Assembly: GCA_029256645.1 (NCBI GenBank) | Contig: JAQSXM010000151.1 | Span: forward strand, 1-7,616 | Length of the DNA stretch: 7,616 nt | Source: Sporomusa sp. | GTDB lineage: Bacteria > Bacillota_C > Negativicutes > Sporomusales > Sporomusaceae | Direction of reading: 5' to 3' | Shown: piece after piece, positions 1-6,336 of the stretch | Position numbering within the stretch: position 1 is the first letter of the stretch | Layout: every line of letters begins with the position of its first letter | Notes under the pieces: generated by a model | The model's database searches: none | Told to the model about the DNA's origin: nothing | What the model saw: the letters and a program-made list of their open reading frames with translations, nothing else | Made by a program: the position numbers and the translations under genes

Positions 1-26
1 CTATAATAGTTGTGTTCACAGATCAT
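1..26 (-). CDS. Start of a divergent gene of unknown product (partial, runs off left edge)
   Basis: Seen: an ATG on the minus strand (26-24) opens a frame reading MICEHNYY to the window edge without a stop. A good ribosome binding site, GAGGTG (minus, 37-32), lies 5 nt before it, and a well-formed sigma-A-type promoter (79-51) lies just upstream. Start codon, ribosome site and promoter in the right order and spacing make a real gene likely although only 8 codons are visible. The product cannot be recognised. A gene divergent from an exporter is often its regulator, and a palindrome overlaps this promoter, but that is only a guess. Confidence 0.5.
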
Positions 27-31
27 ATAGG

Positions 32-37
32 CACCTC
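32..37 (-). promoter_or_regulatory. Ribosome binding site of the divergent left-edge gene
   Basis: On the minus strand the sequence is GAGGTG followed by 5 nt and ATG. It matches six consecutive bases of the extended Shine-Dalgarno consensus at normal spacing. It is the main evidence that the short frame at the edge is translated. Confidence 0.5.
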
Positions 38-50
38 ACTTTCACTAAAT

Positions 51-79
51 ATTGTACACTGATGCGAATTTATTGACAA
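51..79 (-). promoter_or_regulatory. Sigma-A-type promoter of the divergent left-edge gene
   Basis: On the minus strand a -35 box TTGTCA (79-74) is followed by exactly 17 nt and a -10 box TACAAT (56-51). Each hexamer differs from consensus by one base. Transcription would start near 44, giving a leader of about 20 nt before the ATG at 26. The -35 box sits within the palindrome TATTGACAATA (71-81), so a repressor bound there would block this promoter. Confidence 0.6.
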
Positions 80-81
80 TA
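71..81. repeat. 11-bp palindrome TATTGACAATA, possible operator
   Basis: TATTG and CAATA are inverted around a central A at 76. The right half, ACAATAT (76-82), also has an inverted partner ATATTGT (49-55) over the -10 box of the divergent promoter. Outside those, CACTTTC (37-43) faces GAAAGTG (85-91). The nested symmetry covers the whole divergent promoter and may be a regulator binding region. No regulator family can be named from this alone. Confidence 0.35.
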
Positions 82-100
82 TGAGAAAGTGAAAAAAGAC

Positions 101-130
101 TTGATTTATAAATAGTGCAAGGTTTATGAT
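101..130 (+). promoter_or_regulatory. Sigma-A-type promoter of the TauE/SafE gene
   Basis: A -35-like TTGATT (101-106) is followed by 18 nt and a -10 box TATGAT (125-130). The predicted start near 137 leaves a leader of about 30 nt before the TTG start at 169. It points away from the promoter at 51-79, so the two genes form a divergent pair with about 45 bp between their -35 boxes (79 to 101) minus intervening sequence. A better-looking TTGACA at 73-78 has no -10 box at usable spacing on this strand. Confidence 0.5.
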
Positions 131-168
131 AATATCGTTGCATTCTTAACACAATAGGAGATGTTATT

Positions 169-936
169 TTGGATTCCATTAGCCCTGAAATTATTTTATT
201 TTTACTTATTGCCGGGTTTGTTGCTGCATTTATTGATTCTGTAGTAGGTGGCGGCGGGTTAATCTCTTTGCCTGCACTTATGTTTACCGGTCTTCCTCCT
301 AGTGTGGTGTTAGGTACTAATAAACTGGCTAGTTCACTGTGTTCAATGACAAGTACCCTGTCTTTTTTGCGATCAGGGAAGGTTGATTGCCGGCTGGCAG
401 CCTGGTTGTTTCCGTTGTCTTTTGGCGGTTCGGTCCTGGGGGCATATACAGTTCGACATATACCACCGGAGTTTTTAAAACCGCTGGTTGTTGTGCTATT
501 AATTGTAGTAGCTATTTATACTGTGTTAAAAAAAGACTGGGGTTCAGAGTCAACCTATCAGGGGCTTACCTCTAAAACTAAGCTGATTATGGCATTAGCT
601 GTATTTGGTATTGGTTTTTATGATGGATTTTTTGGTCCCGGGGCGGGTTCATTTTTCATTTTCTCATTTTTGATGTTAGGATTTGATTTCGTTGTCGCCG
701 CAGGCAATGCTAAAGTGATGAATTTCGCCAGTAATATTGCCGCAGCGATTACCTTTATCTATCTTGATTCAGTGAACTTTCACTACGGGTTTATCATGGG
801 GGGGGCAATGATCGCCGGTGCACTTGTCGGCTCGCGTGTTGCTATTAAGAGCGGTACAGCCTATGTACGGCCGTTGTTTATTGGTATGACCAGTCTGTTA
901 ATTGGCAAGCAATTATGGGATTTGGTGATGAAATAA
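169..936 (+). CDS. TauE/SafE (TSUP) family membrane transporter, YfcA-like
   Basis: The 255-residue protein is largely hydrophobic with about eight likely membrane segments. It carries the duplicated signature of the TauE/SafE family: VDS-like FIDSVVGGGGLISLPAL (21-37) with GTNKL (49-53) in the first half, and YDGFFGPGAGSFF (151-163) with GNAKVMN (179-185) in the second. Family members are proposed to move sulfite, sulfonates or other organic anions across the cytoplasmic membrane; the substrate here is not indicated. Length is normal. The start is TTG 169, placed 8 nt after AGGAG (156-160); the ATG at 161 is out of frame. It has its own promoter (101-130) and is a single-gene unit ending at the hairpin at 939-987. 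Nothing nearby suggests sulfur or taurine metabolism. Confidence 0.88.
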   Translation: MDSISPEIILFLLIAGFVAAFIDSVVGGGGLISLPALMFTGLPPSVVLGTNKLASSLCSMTSTLSFLRSGKVDCRLAAWLFPLSFGGSVLGAYTVRHIPPEFLKPLVVVLLIVVAIYTVLKKDWGSESTYQGLTSKTKLIMALAVFGIGFYDGFFGPGAGSFFIFSFLMLGFDFVVAAGNAKVMNFASNIAAAITFIYLDSVNFHYGFIMGGAMIAGALVGSRVAIKSGTAYVRPLFIGMTSLLIGKQLWDLVMK

Positions 937-938
937 AA

Positions 939-987
939 CAATATAGAAAATCGACTACCCCTGCCGGGTAGTCGATTTTCTATATTG
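939..987. terminator. Perfect 22-bp hairpin, probable bidirectional terminator
   Basis: The arms 939-960 and 966-987 are exact inverted complements separated by the 5-nt loop CTGCC. The GC-rich top of the stem (GACTACCC/GGGTAGTC) is flanked by AAAATC and GATTTT, so each direction has a short U-run after the core stem. On the minus strand the full stem is also followed by TTTTATTT. It begins 3 nt after the TauE/SafE stop codon and lies about 80 nt beyond the convergent cheV stop, so it can end both transcripts. Confidence 0.85.
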
Positions 988-1065
988 CTCAAACGTATGA
1001 AGTCCTCTGAATAGAGGCAAGGATTGGCTTACACTTTTTGCTAAAGATTTGGTCGGTTGTGTTTC

Positions 1066-1968
1066 TTAGAGAATAAATTTATCAACAAGATCGATTAGCT
1101 GAGTGATTTCCGGTTTTGAGACCTGGCCGTTAGCACCAATGGATTGCCCTTTAAGGCGCATTTCCTCGTTGATGAGTGAAGAGAAGATAACAACAGGTAA
1201 ATGGTTAAGCTTATCATGTTCTTTGATTCGTTTAGTGAGATGATGACCATCCATTTGTGGCATCTCAATATCGGTAATTACAAGCTGGATTTTGCTCTCA
1301 ATTGGTACGCCGCCGGCGGCTAATTGTTCAATCTTTTCCCAGGCGTCCAGGCCATTCTCTGTCAGGATAACATTGGCATAGCCTGCCTTGTGGAGGGTAC
1401 CTAATAATAAATCCCGCAGCATCTTGGAATCTTCAGCGACTAGAATCGTCTTATTCTGACGAATATCGGTTACATCGGCTGACTTTTCCGCGATTTCATT
1501 GAATTTCTGATTCATTTCCGGGTTGACGTCAGCTACTATTTTTTCAAAATCAAGGAGGACGACCATCTTATCAGTCATTTTTATTATACCGACAACCATA
1601 TCTGAGTTGGCGATGTGGGGCGGCGGTTCCATAGCGGTCCACGATATACGGTGAATTCGGGAAACCTCATCAACAAGAAAAGCAACATAGTAGTTATTAA
1701 GCTCACTTACAATAATTTTCGGCGAGGTTGTTGTTGATTGGCTGCCCAGGCAACGGGGGAGATTGATCAGCGGCATAACCCGTCCGCGCAGAGTGAAAAT
1801 ACCGTCGACCCACGGATGGACGTTCGGCATTTTAGTGACAGGTAAGGGGTTAATAACTTCTCTAACTTTGGCTACATTAATGCCATAACTGACTGGGCCT
1901 ATTGAAAATTCAACTATCTCAAATTCGTTTGTGCCAGTTTCCAGTAAAATACCCTTTTTTTCAGACAT
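1066..1968 (-). CDS. cheV: CheV-type chemotaxis protein: CheW-like adaptor fused to a response-regulator receiver
   Basis: The 300-residue cytosolic protein has two domains. Residues about 15-150 form a CheW-like adaptor (FEIVEFSIGPVSYGINVAKVREV; VDGIFTLRGRVMPLINLP), which couples chemoreceptors to the CheA kinase. Residues about 173-300 form a receiver: acidic pocket E179-D180, phosphoacceptor D233 in ITDIEMPQMDG, switch residue S263 and conserved K285 in VSKPE. All residues needed for phosphorylation are present. In the family, phosphorylation tunes receptor-kinase coupling for adaptation. The ATG at 1968 is preceded by AGAAGGG at usable spacing. No other chemotaxis gene is adjacent, so this is an orphan cheV, convergent with the exporter gene and divergent from mnmE. 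I found no convincing sigma-A or sigma-D promoter before it. Confidence 0.9.
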   Translation of the reverse strand: MSEKKGILLETGTNEFEIVEFSIGPVSYGINVAKVREVINPLPVTKMPNVHPWVDGIFTLRGRVMPLINLPRCLGSQSTTTSPKIIVSELNNYYVAFLVDEVSRIHRISWTAMEPPPHIANSDMVVGIIKMTDKMVVLLDFEKIVADVNPEMNQKFNEIAEKSADVTDIRQNKTILVAEDSKMLRDLLLGTLHKAGYANVILTENGLDAWEKIEQLAAGGVPIESKIQLVITDIEMPQMDGHHLTKRIKEHDKLNHLPVVIFSSLINEEMRLKGQSIGANGQVSKPEITQLIDLVDKFIL

Positions 1969-2017
1969 TGCCAGCCCTTCTTTCTTTTTTCAATAACGGA
2001 CAAAAATAGACAATTTC

Positions 2018-2038
2018 AGATAGATACTACTTCTATCT
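2018..2038. repeat. 7-bp inverted repeat in the cheV leader
   Basis: AGATAGA (2018-2024) and TCTATCT (2032-2038) are exact inverted complements around a 7-nt spacer. It lies about 50 nt upstream of the cheV start, in untranslated sequence. It could be a small operator or a weak leader hairpin. A short AT-rich repeat like this can also occur by chance. Confidence 0.3.
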
Positions 2039-2132
2039 TAGGGATCTTTTACCTGCTAGTAACTTGTCCATAATAGTAATTTTATGTGTATTTTTAATTT
2101 TTGCAGAGAATACTATATTAATTATTCTGCTT

Positions 2133-2161
2133 GCAGGAAAAATGGAAAGTGCAGGGAATTA
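2133..2161 (+). promoter_or_regulatory. Sigma-H-type promoter of the mnmE operon
   Basis: The sigma-H consensus of Bacillus is RnAGGAWWW, 11-12 nt, RnnGAATWW. Here GCAGGAAAA (2133-2141), an 11-nt spacer and AGGGAATTA (2153-2161) match every specified base. Seventeen nt separate AGGA from GAAT, the same as I recall for the B. subtilis spoVG promoter. The expected start is near 2168, giving a leader of roughly 55-60 nt. The motif overlaps a TATAAT box at 2160-2165 that lacks a good -35 partner. The consensus is established knowledge; its use here is inference. Confidence 0.6.
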
Positions 2162-2165
2162 TAAT
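2160..2165 (+). promoter_or_regulatory. TATAAT box, possible overlapping sigma-A -10 element
   Basis: A perfect TATAAT lies 60 nt before the mnmE start. The bases 17 nt upstream (GAAAAA) are not a -35 box, and TTGCAG at 2131-2136 is 23 nt away, too far. A weak sigma-A promoter overlapping the sigma-H motif could supply basal expression of these housekeeping genes. Confidence 0.35.
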
Positions 2166-2225
2166 ACATTTACAGTTTATTCTTATTTCAATCATGTTTA
2201 ATATGTCTCAAGGAGTGGAGTCTTT

Positions 2226-3620
2226 TTGAATATGCTGACCGGCGATGATACAATTAGTGCTATAGCCACGGCGATAGGTGAGGGCGGCATTGGCATTGTC
2301 AGAATTAGCGGCCGTAAAGCTGTGACTATTGCTAACAAACTATTTATTAGTAAAACAGGTAAGCAGACAACCAATATTGTGTCACATCAGGTTGTTTATG
2401 GTGAAATTGTTGACCCTGCCAGTGGCGAGACTGTTGATGAGGTTTTATTAATTATAATGCGTGCGCCCCATTCTTATACCCGGGAAGACGTTGCTGAAAT
2501 CCATTGCCATGGTGGTCCAGTACCATTAAAACGAATTTTAGACCTGACGCTTATACTGGGATCCAGGCTGGCTGAACCTGGCGAGTTTACAAAAAGAGCA
2601 TTTTTAAATGGCCGTCTTGATCTGGCACAGGCTGAGGCTGTTATTGATATAATCAGAGCAAAGACCGATGCCTCGCTTAAGACGGCAGTAGGTAATTTAT
2701 CCGGACATTTATCAACTGAGATTAAACACTTGCGTTATAATATCCTCAGTATGATTGCTCAACTGGAAGCCGCTATTGATTTTCCGGAAGAAGATATTGA
2801 GGAAGCGGCAGCCGCTGATGTGGCTCAGCTTATTGTCAAAGCTAAAGCCGATATAGATAAACTGTTGGCCACAGCTCAGACCGGCCGGATATTACGGGAA
2901 GGCCTGGCAACTGTAATTATTGGTAAGCCCAATGTCGGCAAGTCAAGTCTGCTTAATGCCCTGCTGAGAGAGAAAAGGGCTATTGTTACTGACATTCCCG
3001 GTACGACCCGGGACATCATTGAAGAGTATGTTAATATCCGTGGCATACCGCTTAAAATAATCGATACTGCAGGTATTCGTGAGACGGCCGATGTTGTGGA
3101 GAGAATCGGGGTCGCAAGGGCTAAGGAACTAATAAATCAGGCTGATCTTATTCTGTTGCTCTTAGATGCCTCTGAACCACTGGCCCCTGAAGACCGGGCT
3201 GTATTAGAGCTGCTTTCCGGGCAGCAGGCTATTATTCTCGTGAATAAGAGTGACTTACCATCCTTGCTCGATTTTGCCGAACTTGAGCAGCATATTGGCA
3301 GTCGGATGGTAGTAAAAATGTCGGTAACACAAGGCGACGGATTGGCTGAACTAGAAGAGAAAATTGCTAACTTAGTTTATGGTGGACATGTCAGTCAGGG
3401 TGAGGCCGCTTTTGTGAATAATGTTCGCCATGCTGATGCATTAAGGCATACTAATCAACGTCTTGCCGAGGCTTTGCTGACAATTGAGGACGATATGCCG
3501 CCTGACTGTGTCGTTGTTGATCTGCGGGCTGCCTGGGAGAAGCTTGGTGAGATTACCGGTGATACCGTAGGTGAGGATATCATTGATCAGATATTTACTC
3601 AATTTTGTATTGGTAAATAG
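2226..3620 (+). CDS. mnmE: MnmE, tRNA wobble-uridine modification GTPase
   Basis: MnmE works with MnmG to install the carboxymethylaminomethyl group (cmnm5) on U34 of tRNAs reading split-box codons, using a folate one-carbon donor and GTP hydrolysis. The 464 residues show the N-terminal folate-binding domain (EGGIGIVRISG at 19-29), the helical-domain signature GEFTKRAFLNGRLDLAQAEAV (119-139), and a G domain inserted in the helical region: G1 GKPNVGKS (233-240), G2 GTTRD (259-263), G3 DTAG (280-283), G4 NKSD (340-343). The C-terminus is the family hallmark FCIGK (460-464) with its conserved cysteine at 461. Length is normal and nothing is missing. TTG 2226 lies 10 nt after AAGGAG (2210-2215); an in-frame ATG at 2232 is a possible alternative (462 residues), 11 nt after GGAG (2217-2220). 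It heads the operon and ends 72 nt before the preferred mnmG start. Confidence 0.97.
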   Translation: MNMLTGDDTISAIATAIGEGGIGIVRISGRKAVTIANKLFISKTGKQTTNIVSHQVVYGEIVDPASGETVDEVLLIIMRAPHSYTREDVAEIHCHGGPVPLKRILDLTLILGSRLAEPGEFTKRAFLNGRLDLAQAEAVIDIIRAKTDASLKTAVGNLSGHLSTEIKHLRYNILSMIAQLEAAIDFPEEDIEEAAAADVAQLIVKAKADIDKLLATAQTGRILREGLATVIIGKPNVGKSSLLNALLREKRAIVTDIPGTTRDIIEEYVNIRGIPLKIIDTAGIRETADVVERIGVARAKELINQADLILLLLDASEPLAPEDRAVLELLSGQQAIILVNKSDLPSLLDFAELEQHIGSRMVVKMSVTQGDGLAELEEKIANLVYGGHVSQGEAAFVNNVRHADALRHTNQRLAEALLTIEDDMPPDCVVVDLRAAWEKLGEITGDTVGEDIIDQIFTQFCIGK

Positions 3621-3680
3621 GAATGCGAGCAATAATTAGCTGCGCTGTTGCATTTACGCATAATAGTCTTGTTAATTAAT

Positions 3681-3689
3681 GAGGTGGAG
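3681..3689 (+). promoter_or_regulatory. Ribosome binding site that sets the mnmG start
   Basis: GAGGTGGAG is followed 3 nt later by TTG 3693. It is the only strong Shine-Dalgarno sequence in the mnmE-mnmG gap. It lies inside the longest open frame (which begins at TTG 3648), so that upstream extension is probably untranslated. Confidence 0.75.
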
Positions 3690-3692
3690 ATT

Positions 3693-5567
3693 TTGTTTCA
3701 GGCAGGAACTTATGATGTAGTAGTTATCGGTGCAGGACATGCCGGCTGTGAGGCTGCGCTGGCTGCAGCACGTCTGGGTTGCCGGACGCTGATTACTACG
3801 CTTAATATGGATAATATTGCAATGATGCCATGTAATCCGGCGGTAGGCGGACCGGCAAAAGGGCATCTGGTGCGGGAGATAGATGCGCTGGGTGGTCAGA
3901 TGGGTATTAATACTGACAAGACCTGTATCCAAGTGCGGATGCTTAATACCGGCAAAGGCCCGGCTGTGCATGCCTTGCGGGCTCAGGCTGATAAACAGAT
4001 GTATCAGTTGGCGATGAAGCATACCCTGGAAAAGCAGCCAAATTTGGACGTAAAGCAAGCGCTGATTGAAGATATTTTGGTTGAGAGTGGTCAGGTGACA
4101 GGGGTAGTTACTGAATTAGGGGAAGTGTACGGTGCTGCCTGTGTTGTTTTGGCTACAGGTACTTACCTGCGCGGCAAGATCATTATCGGTGATATTAATT
4201 ATCCTGGCGGACCGGCCGGGCAGCGACCGGCCATAAAGTTGTCTGAGACACTTCGCGATTTGGGTATCACGCTAATGCGTTTTAAAACCGGAACACCGGC
4301 CAGAGTGGATGCCCGGACTGTAGATACCGGTAAAATGACCATTCAGCCTGGTGATGATATAACCCATAATTTCTCTTTTATGAGTGACATTATTACCAGG
4401 GATCAAACGCCTTGCTGGCTTACTTATACCAATGAAGAGACGCATGCGATTATCAGAGCAAATATGCACCGCTCGCCTTTATATATGGGCATGATTGAGG
4501 GGACCGGGCCGCGCTATTGTCCGTCAATTGAGGATAAGGTTGTCCGGTTTGCTGATAAATTATCGCACCAGGTTTTTGTTGAACCAGAAGGGGCAGGCAC
4601 TACTGAAATGTATGTTCAGGGGATGTCCACAAGCCTGCCTGTTGATGTGCAGTTAGCTTTCCTGCGTACTATTCCCGGCCTCGAGAAGGCAGAAGTCATG
4701 CGGGTCGGCTATGCAATTGAATATGATTGTGTTGATCCTACAGAGCTTAAACCTACCCTTGAGACTAAAAAGGTTCGGGGATTGTTTTCATCAGGACAGG
4801 CTAATGGCACCTCCGGTTATGAAGAGGCAGCGGCTCAGGGTCTGATAGCCGGTATTAATGCTGCCCTGTTGGCACAGGCTAAGCCACCCTTTATTTTGTC
4901 GCGGTCAGATGCGTATATTGGCGTGTTAATTGATGATCTGGTGACTAAAGGTACCAGTGAACCATACCGGATTATGACATCACGGGCAGAATACCGGTTA
5001 ATTCTTCGTCAAGACAACGCTGATCTTCGCCTAACGGAAAAAGGGCGTGAAATCGGTCTTGTTAGCAATGAACGGTATGAGCGGTTTATTGCTAAACGCG
5101 AGACTATTCAAAGTACACTTTCGCTATTAAAAAGCAGGCAAATTACACCGGTGTCTGAAATACAGGCTAAACTGGCTGTGCTTGGTACGGCTGAGCTGCG
5201 GACAGGTATTACCCTGTATGATTTACTTAGACGTACAGAGATAACCTATGACGCAATGCGTACTCAGTTTGATTTGCCTGAGGTACCCCCATTAGTTAAG
5301 GAACAGATTGAGATTGCGGTTAAATATGAAGGTTATATTCAAAAACAGATTGAACAAGTCGAACGCTCGGCAAAACTAGAGACAAAACGGTTGCCAGAAG
5401 ATATTGATTATAATCAAATTAGCGGTTTGGCGTTAGAAGCCCGCCAAAAGCTCAATAAAATCCGGCCGCTGTCAGTTGGACAGGCTGCACGCATATCCGG
5501 AGTATCGCCAGCCGATATCTCGATACTCATGGTGTACCTGGAACAACGGCGAAGTAGAGCAGAGTAA
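3693..5567 (+). CDS. mnmG: MnmG (GidA), FAD-dependent tRNA wobble-uridine modification subunit
   Basis: MnmG is the FAD- and NADH-binding partner of MnmE in the cytosolic complex that makes cmnm5U34. From the TTG at 3693 the protein has 624 residues, normal for the family, and begins [20 protein letters not shown]. It shows the FAD-binding GAGHAG (13-18), [20 protein letters not shown] with a conserved cysteine at 47, [33 protein letters not shown] with a conserved cysteine at 276, and the helical C-terminal end [17 protein letters not shown] through [12 protein letters not shown] that contacts MnmE. The cysteines fall at the positions expected from E. coli MnmG (47 and 277), supporting this start over TTG 3648, which adds 15 unmatched residues (through [15 protein letters not shown]) and lacks a ribosome site. 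It lies 72 nt after mnmE and 17 nt before rsmG, in one operon. Confidence 0.96.
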   Translation: MFQAGTYDVVVIGAGHAGCEAALAAARLGCRTLITTLNMDNIAMMPCNPAVGGPAKGHLVREIDALGGQMGINTDKTCIQVRMLNTGKGPAVHALRAQADKQMYQLAMKHTLEKQPNLDVKQALIEDILVESGQVTGVVTELGEVYGAACVVLATGTYLRGKIIIGDINYPGGPAGQRPAIKLSETLRDLGITLMRFKTGTPARVDARTVDTGKMTIQPGDDITHNFSFMSDIITRDQTPCWLTYTNEETHAIIRANMHRSPLYMGMIEGTGPRYCPSIEDKVVRFADKLSHQVFVEPEGAGTTEMYVQGMSTSLPVDVQLAFLRTIPGLEKAEVMRVGYAIEYDCVDPTELKPTLETKKVRGLFSSGQANGTSGYEEAAAQGLIAGINAALLAQAKPPFILSRSDAYIGVLIDDLVTKGTSEPYRIMTSRAEYRLILRQDNADLRLTEKGREIGLVSNERYERFIAKRETIQSTLSLLKSRQITPVSEIQAKLAVLGTAELRTGITLYDLLRRTEITYDAMRTQFDLPEVPPLVKEQIEIAVKYEGYIQKQIEQVERSAKLETKRLPEDIDYNQISGLALEARQKLNKIRPLSVGQAARISGVSPADISILMVYLEQRRSRAE

Positions 5568-5578
5568 AAAAGGGGGGG
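5566..5578 (+). promoter_or_regulatory. Homopolymeric A6-G7 junction carrying the rsmG ribosome binding site
   Basis: Six A (5566-5571) directly followed by seven G (5572-5578) link the mnmG stop codon to the rsmG start, whose ATG begins 6 nt later at 5585. The G-run is the only Shine-Dalgarno-like sequence. It is not the usual AGGAGG: pairing with the 16S tail must include a G-U wobble. Such a run tends to change length during replication, which would alter ribosome-site strength and spacing. Confidence 0.55.
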
Positions 5579-5584
5579 CTGCTA

Positions 5585-6304
5585 ATGGACGGCTTTAAAG
5601 AGCTACTGGCACAAGCGGCTACTGAGTATGGTCTGTTATTATCAGAAAACCAACTGATAGCCATGGAGACTTACTATCGTCTCTTGATTGAATGGAATGA
5701 AAAAATCAACCTGACGGCCATTACTCTGCCACACGATGTGGCTGTTAAACATATGATTGATTCCCTGTCTTGTTACCGGGAGGATATCTTTTTATCTGAT
5801 ACCAGTGTGATTGATGTTGGCACAGGTGCCGGCTTTCCCGGTATTCCACTGAAGATTTATCGGCCTGATCTAAAGCTGACACTCATGGATTCACTTAATA
5901 AGCGGCTGTTGTTTTTGCGGGAGGTTACCGACACTCTTGAACTCCGCGGTGTTGAACTTGTACATGCGCGGGCTGAGGAGGGAGGCAAAAACAGGCAATA
6001 CCGGGCAAAATTTCAGATTGCGGTTTCACGGGCCGTAGCGAGAATGAATGTTTTAAGTGAGCTCTGCTTGCCGTTTGTCCAGACCGGTGGTTATTTTATT
6101 GCCCTTAAAGGCGCTCAATATGAGGAAGAAGTGATAGAAGCAGCCAAGGCGATAACTACCCTTGGTGGTAGGGTTGAACGAATGGAACCAGTTATCCTAC
6201 CCGGCCTTGCTGATAAGAGGGCGGTCGTCTATATAAAAAAGGTTGCTGCCACACCTTCAGACTATCCCCGGCGCCCAGGAACACCTGAAAAAAAGCCGCT
6301 CTAA
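5585..6304 (+). CDS. rsmG: RsmG (GidB), 16S rRNA m7G527 methyltransferase
   Basis: RsmG uses S-adenosylmethionine to methylate N7 of G527 in the 530 loop of 16S rRNA; in several bacteria its loss gives low-level streptomycin resistance. The 239-residue protein shows the family landmarks in order: WNEKINLTAI (37-46), HMIDSL (56-61), the SAM-binding motif VIDVGTGAGFPGIPL (75-89), LNKRLLFLREV (104-114), HARAEE (127-132), SRAVARM (148-154) and LKGAQYEEE (174-182). The C-terminus YPRRPGTPEKKPL is also typical. Length is normal and no key residue is missing. The ATG at 5585 follows a G-rich ribosome site and lies 17 nt after the mnmG stop, so rsmG is co-transcribed with mnmEG. A sigma-H-type promoter for noc begins just beyond its stop codon. 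Confidence 0.96.
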   Translation: MDGFKELLAQAATEYGLLLSENQLIAMETYYRLLIEWNEKINLTAITLPHDVAVKHMIDSLSCYREDIFLSDTSVIDVGTGAGFPGIPLKIYRPDLKLTLMDSLNKRLLFLREVTDTLELRGVELVHARAEEGGKNRQYRAKFQIAVSRAVARMNVLSELCLPFVQTGGYFIALKGAQYEEEVIEAAKAITTLGGRVERMEPVILPGLADKRAVVYIKKVAATPSDYPRRPGTPEKKPL

Positions 6305-6307
6305 TAT

Positions 6308-6336
6308 AGAGGAAAATTCCAGTTGCTGCAGAATAT
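6308..6336 (+). promoter_or_regulatory. Sigma-H-type promoter directly upstream of noc
   Basis: AGAGGAAAA (6308-6316), an 11-nt spacer and GCAGAATAT (6328-6336) match every specified base of RnAGGAWWW-N11-RnnGAATWW. AGGA and GAAT are 17 nt apart, exactly as in the motif before mnmE. The predicted start near 6343 gives a leader of about 40 nt before ATG 6383. The TTG at 6323 that opens the longest noc frame lies inside the promoter spacer, so transcripts from this promoter could not use it. Confidence 0.6.

Noticed and set aside
73..78. Perfect TTGACA as a plus-strand -35 box for the TauE/SafE gene
   Set aside because: No -10-like hexamer lies 16-18 nt downstream on the plus strand. The same bases are explained by the minus-strand -35 box TTGTCA and the palindrome.
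1004..1017. Small hairpin CCTCT-GAAT-AGAGG between the convergent genes
   Set aside because: A 5-bp stem with no T-run on either side is weak, and the 22-bp hairpin nearby accounts for termination.
2064..2092. Possible sigma-A promoter starting at TTGTCC before mnmE
   Set aside because: The hexamer at 17-nt spacing is TGTATT, a poor -10 box; the motif at 2133-2161 is far stronger.
2103..2130. Imperfect hairpin GCAGAGAATA ... TATTCTGC upstream of mnmE
   Set aside because: It needs a 2-nt bulge in the left arm, is AT-rich, has no T-run after it and lies upstream of the predicted transcription start.
3621..3680. Possible internal promoter between mnmE and mnmG (CATAAT at 3659-3664)
   Set aside because: The bases at -35 spacing (TTAGCT) do not match, and the gap is easily explained as part of one operon.
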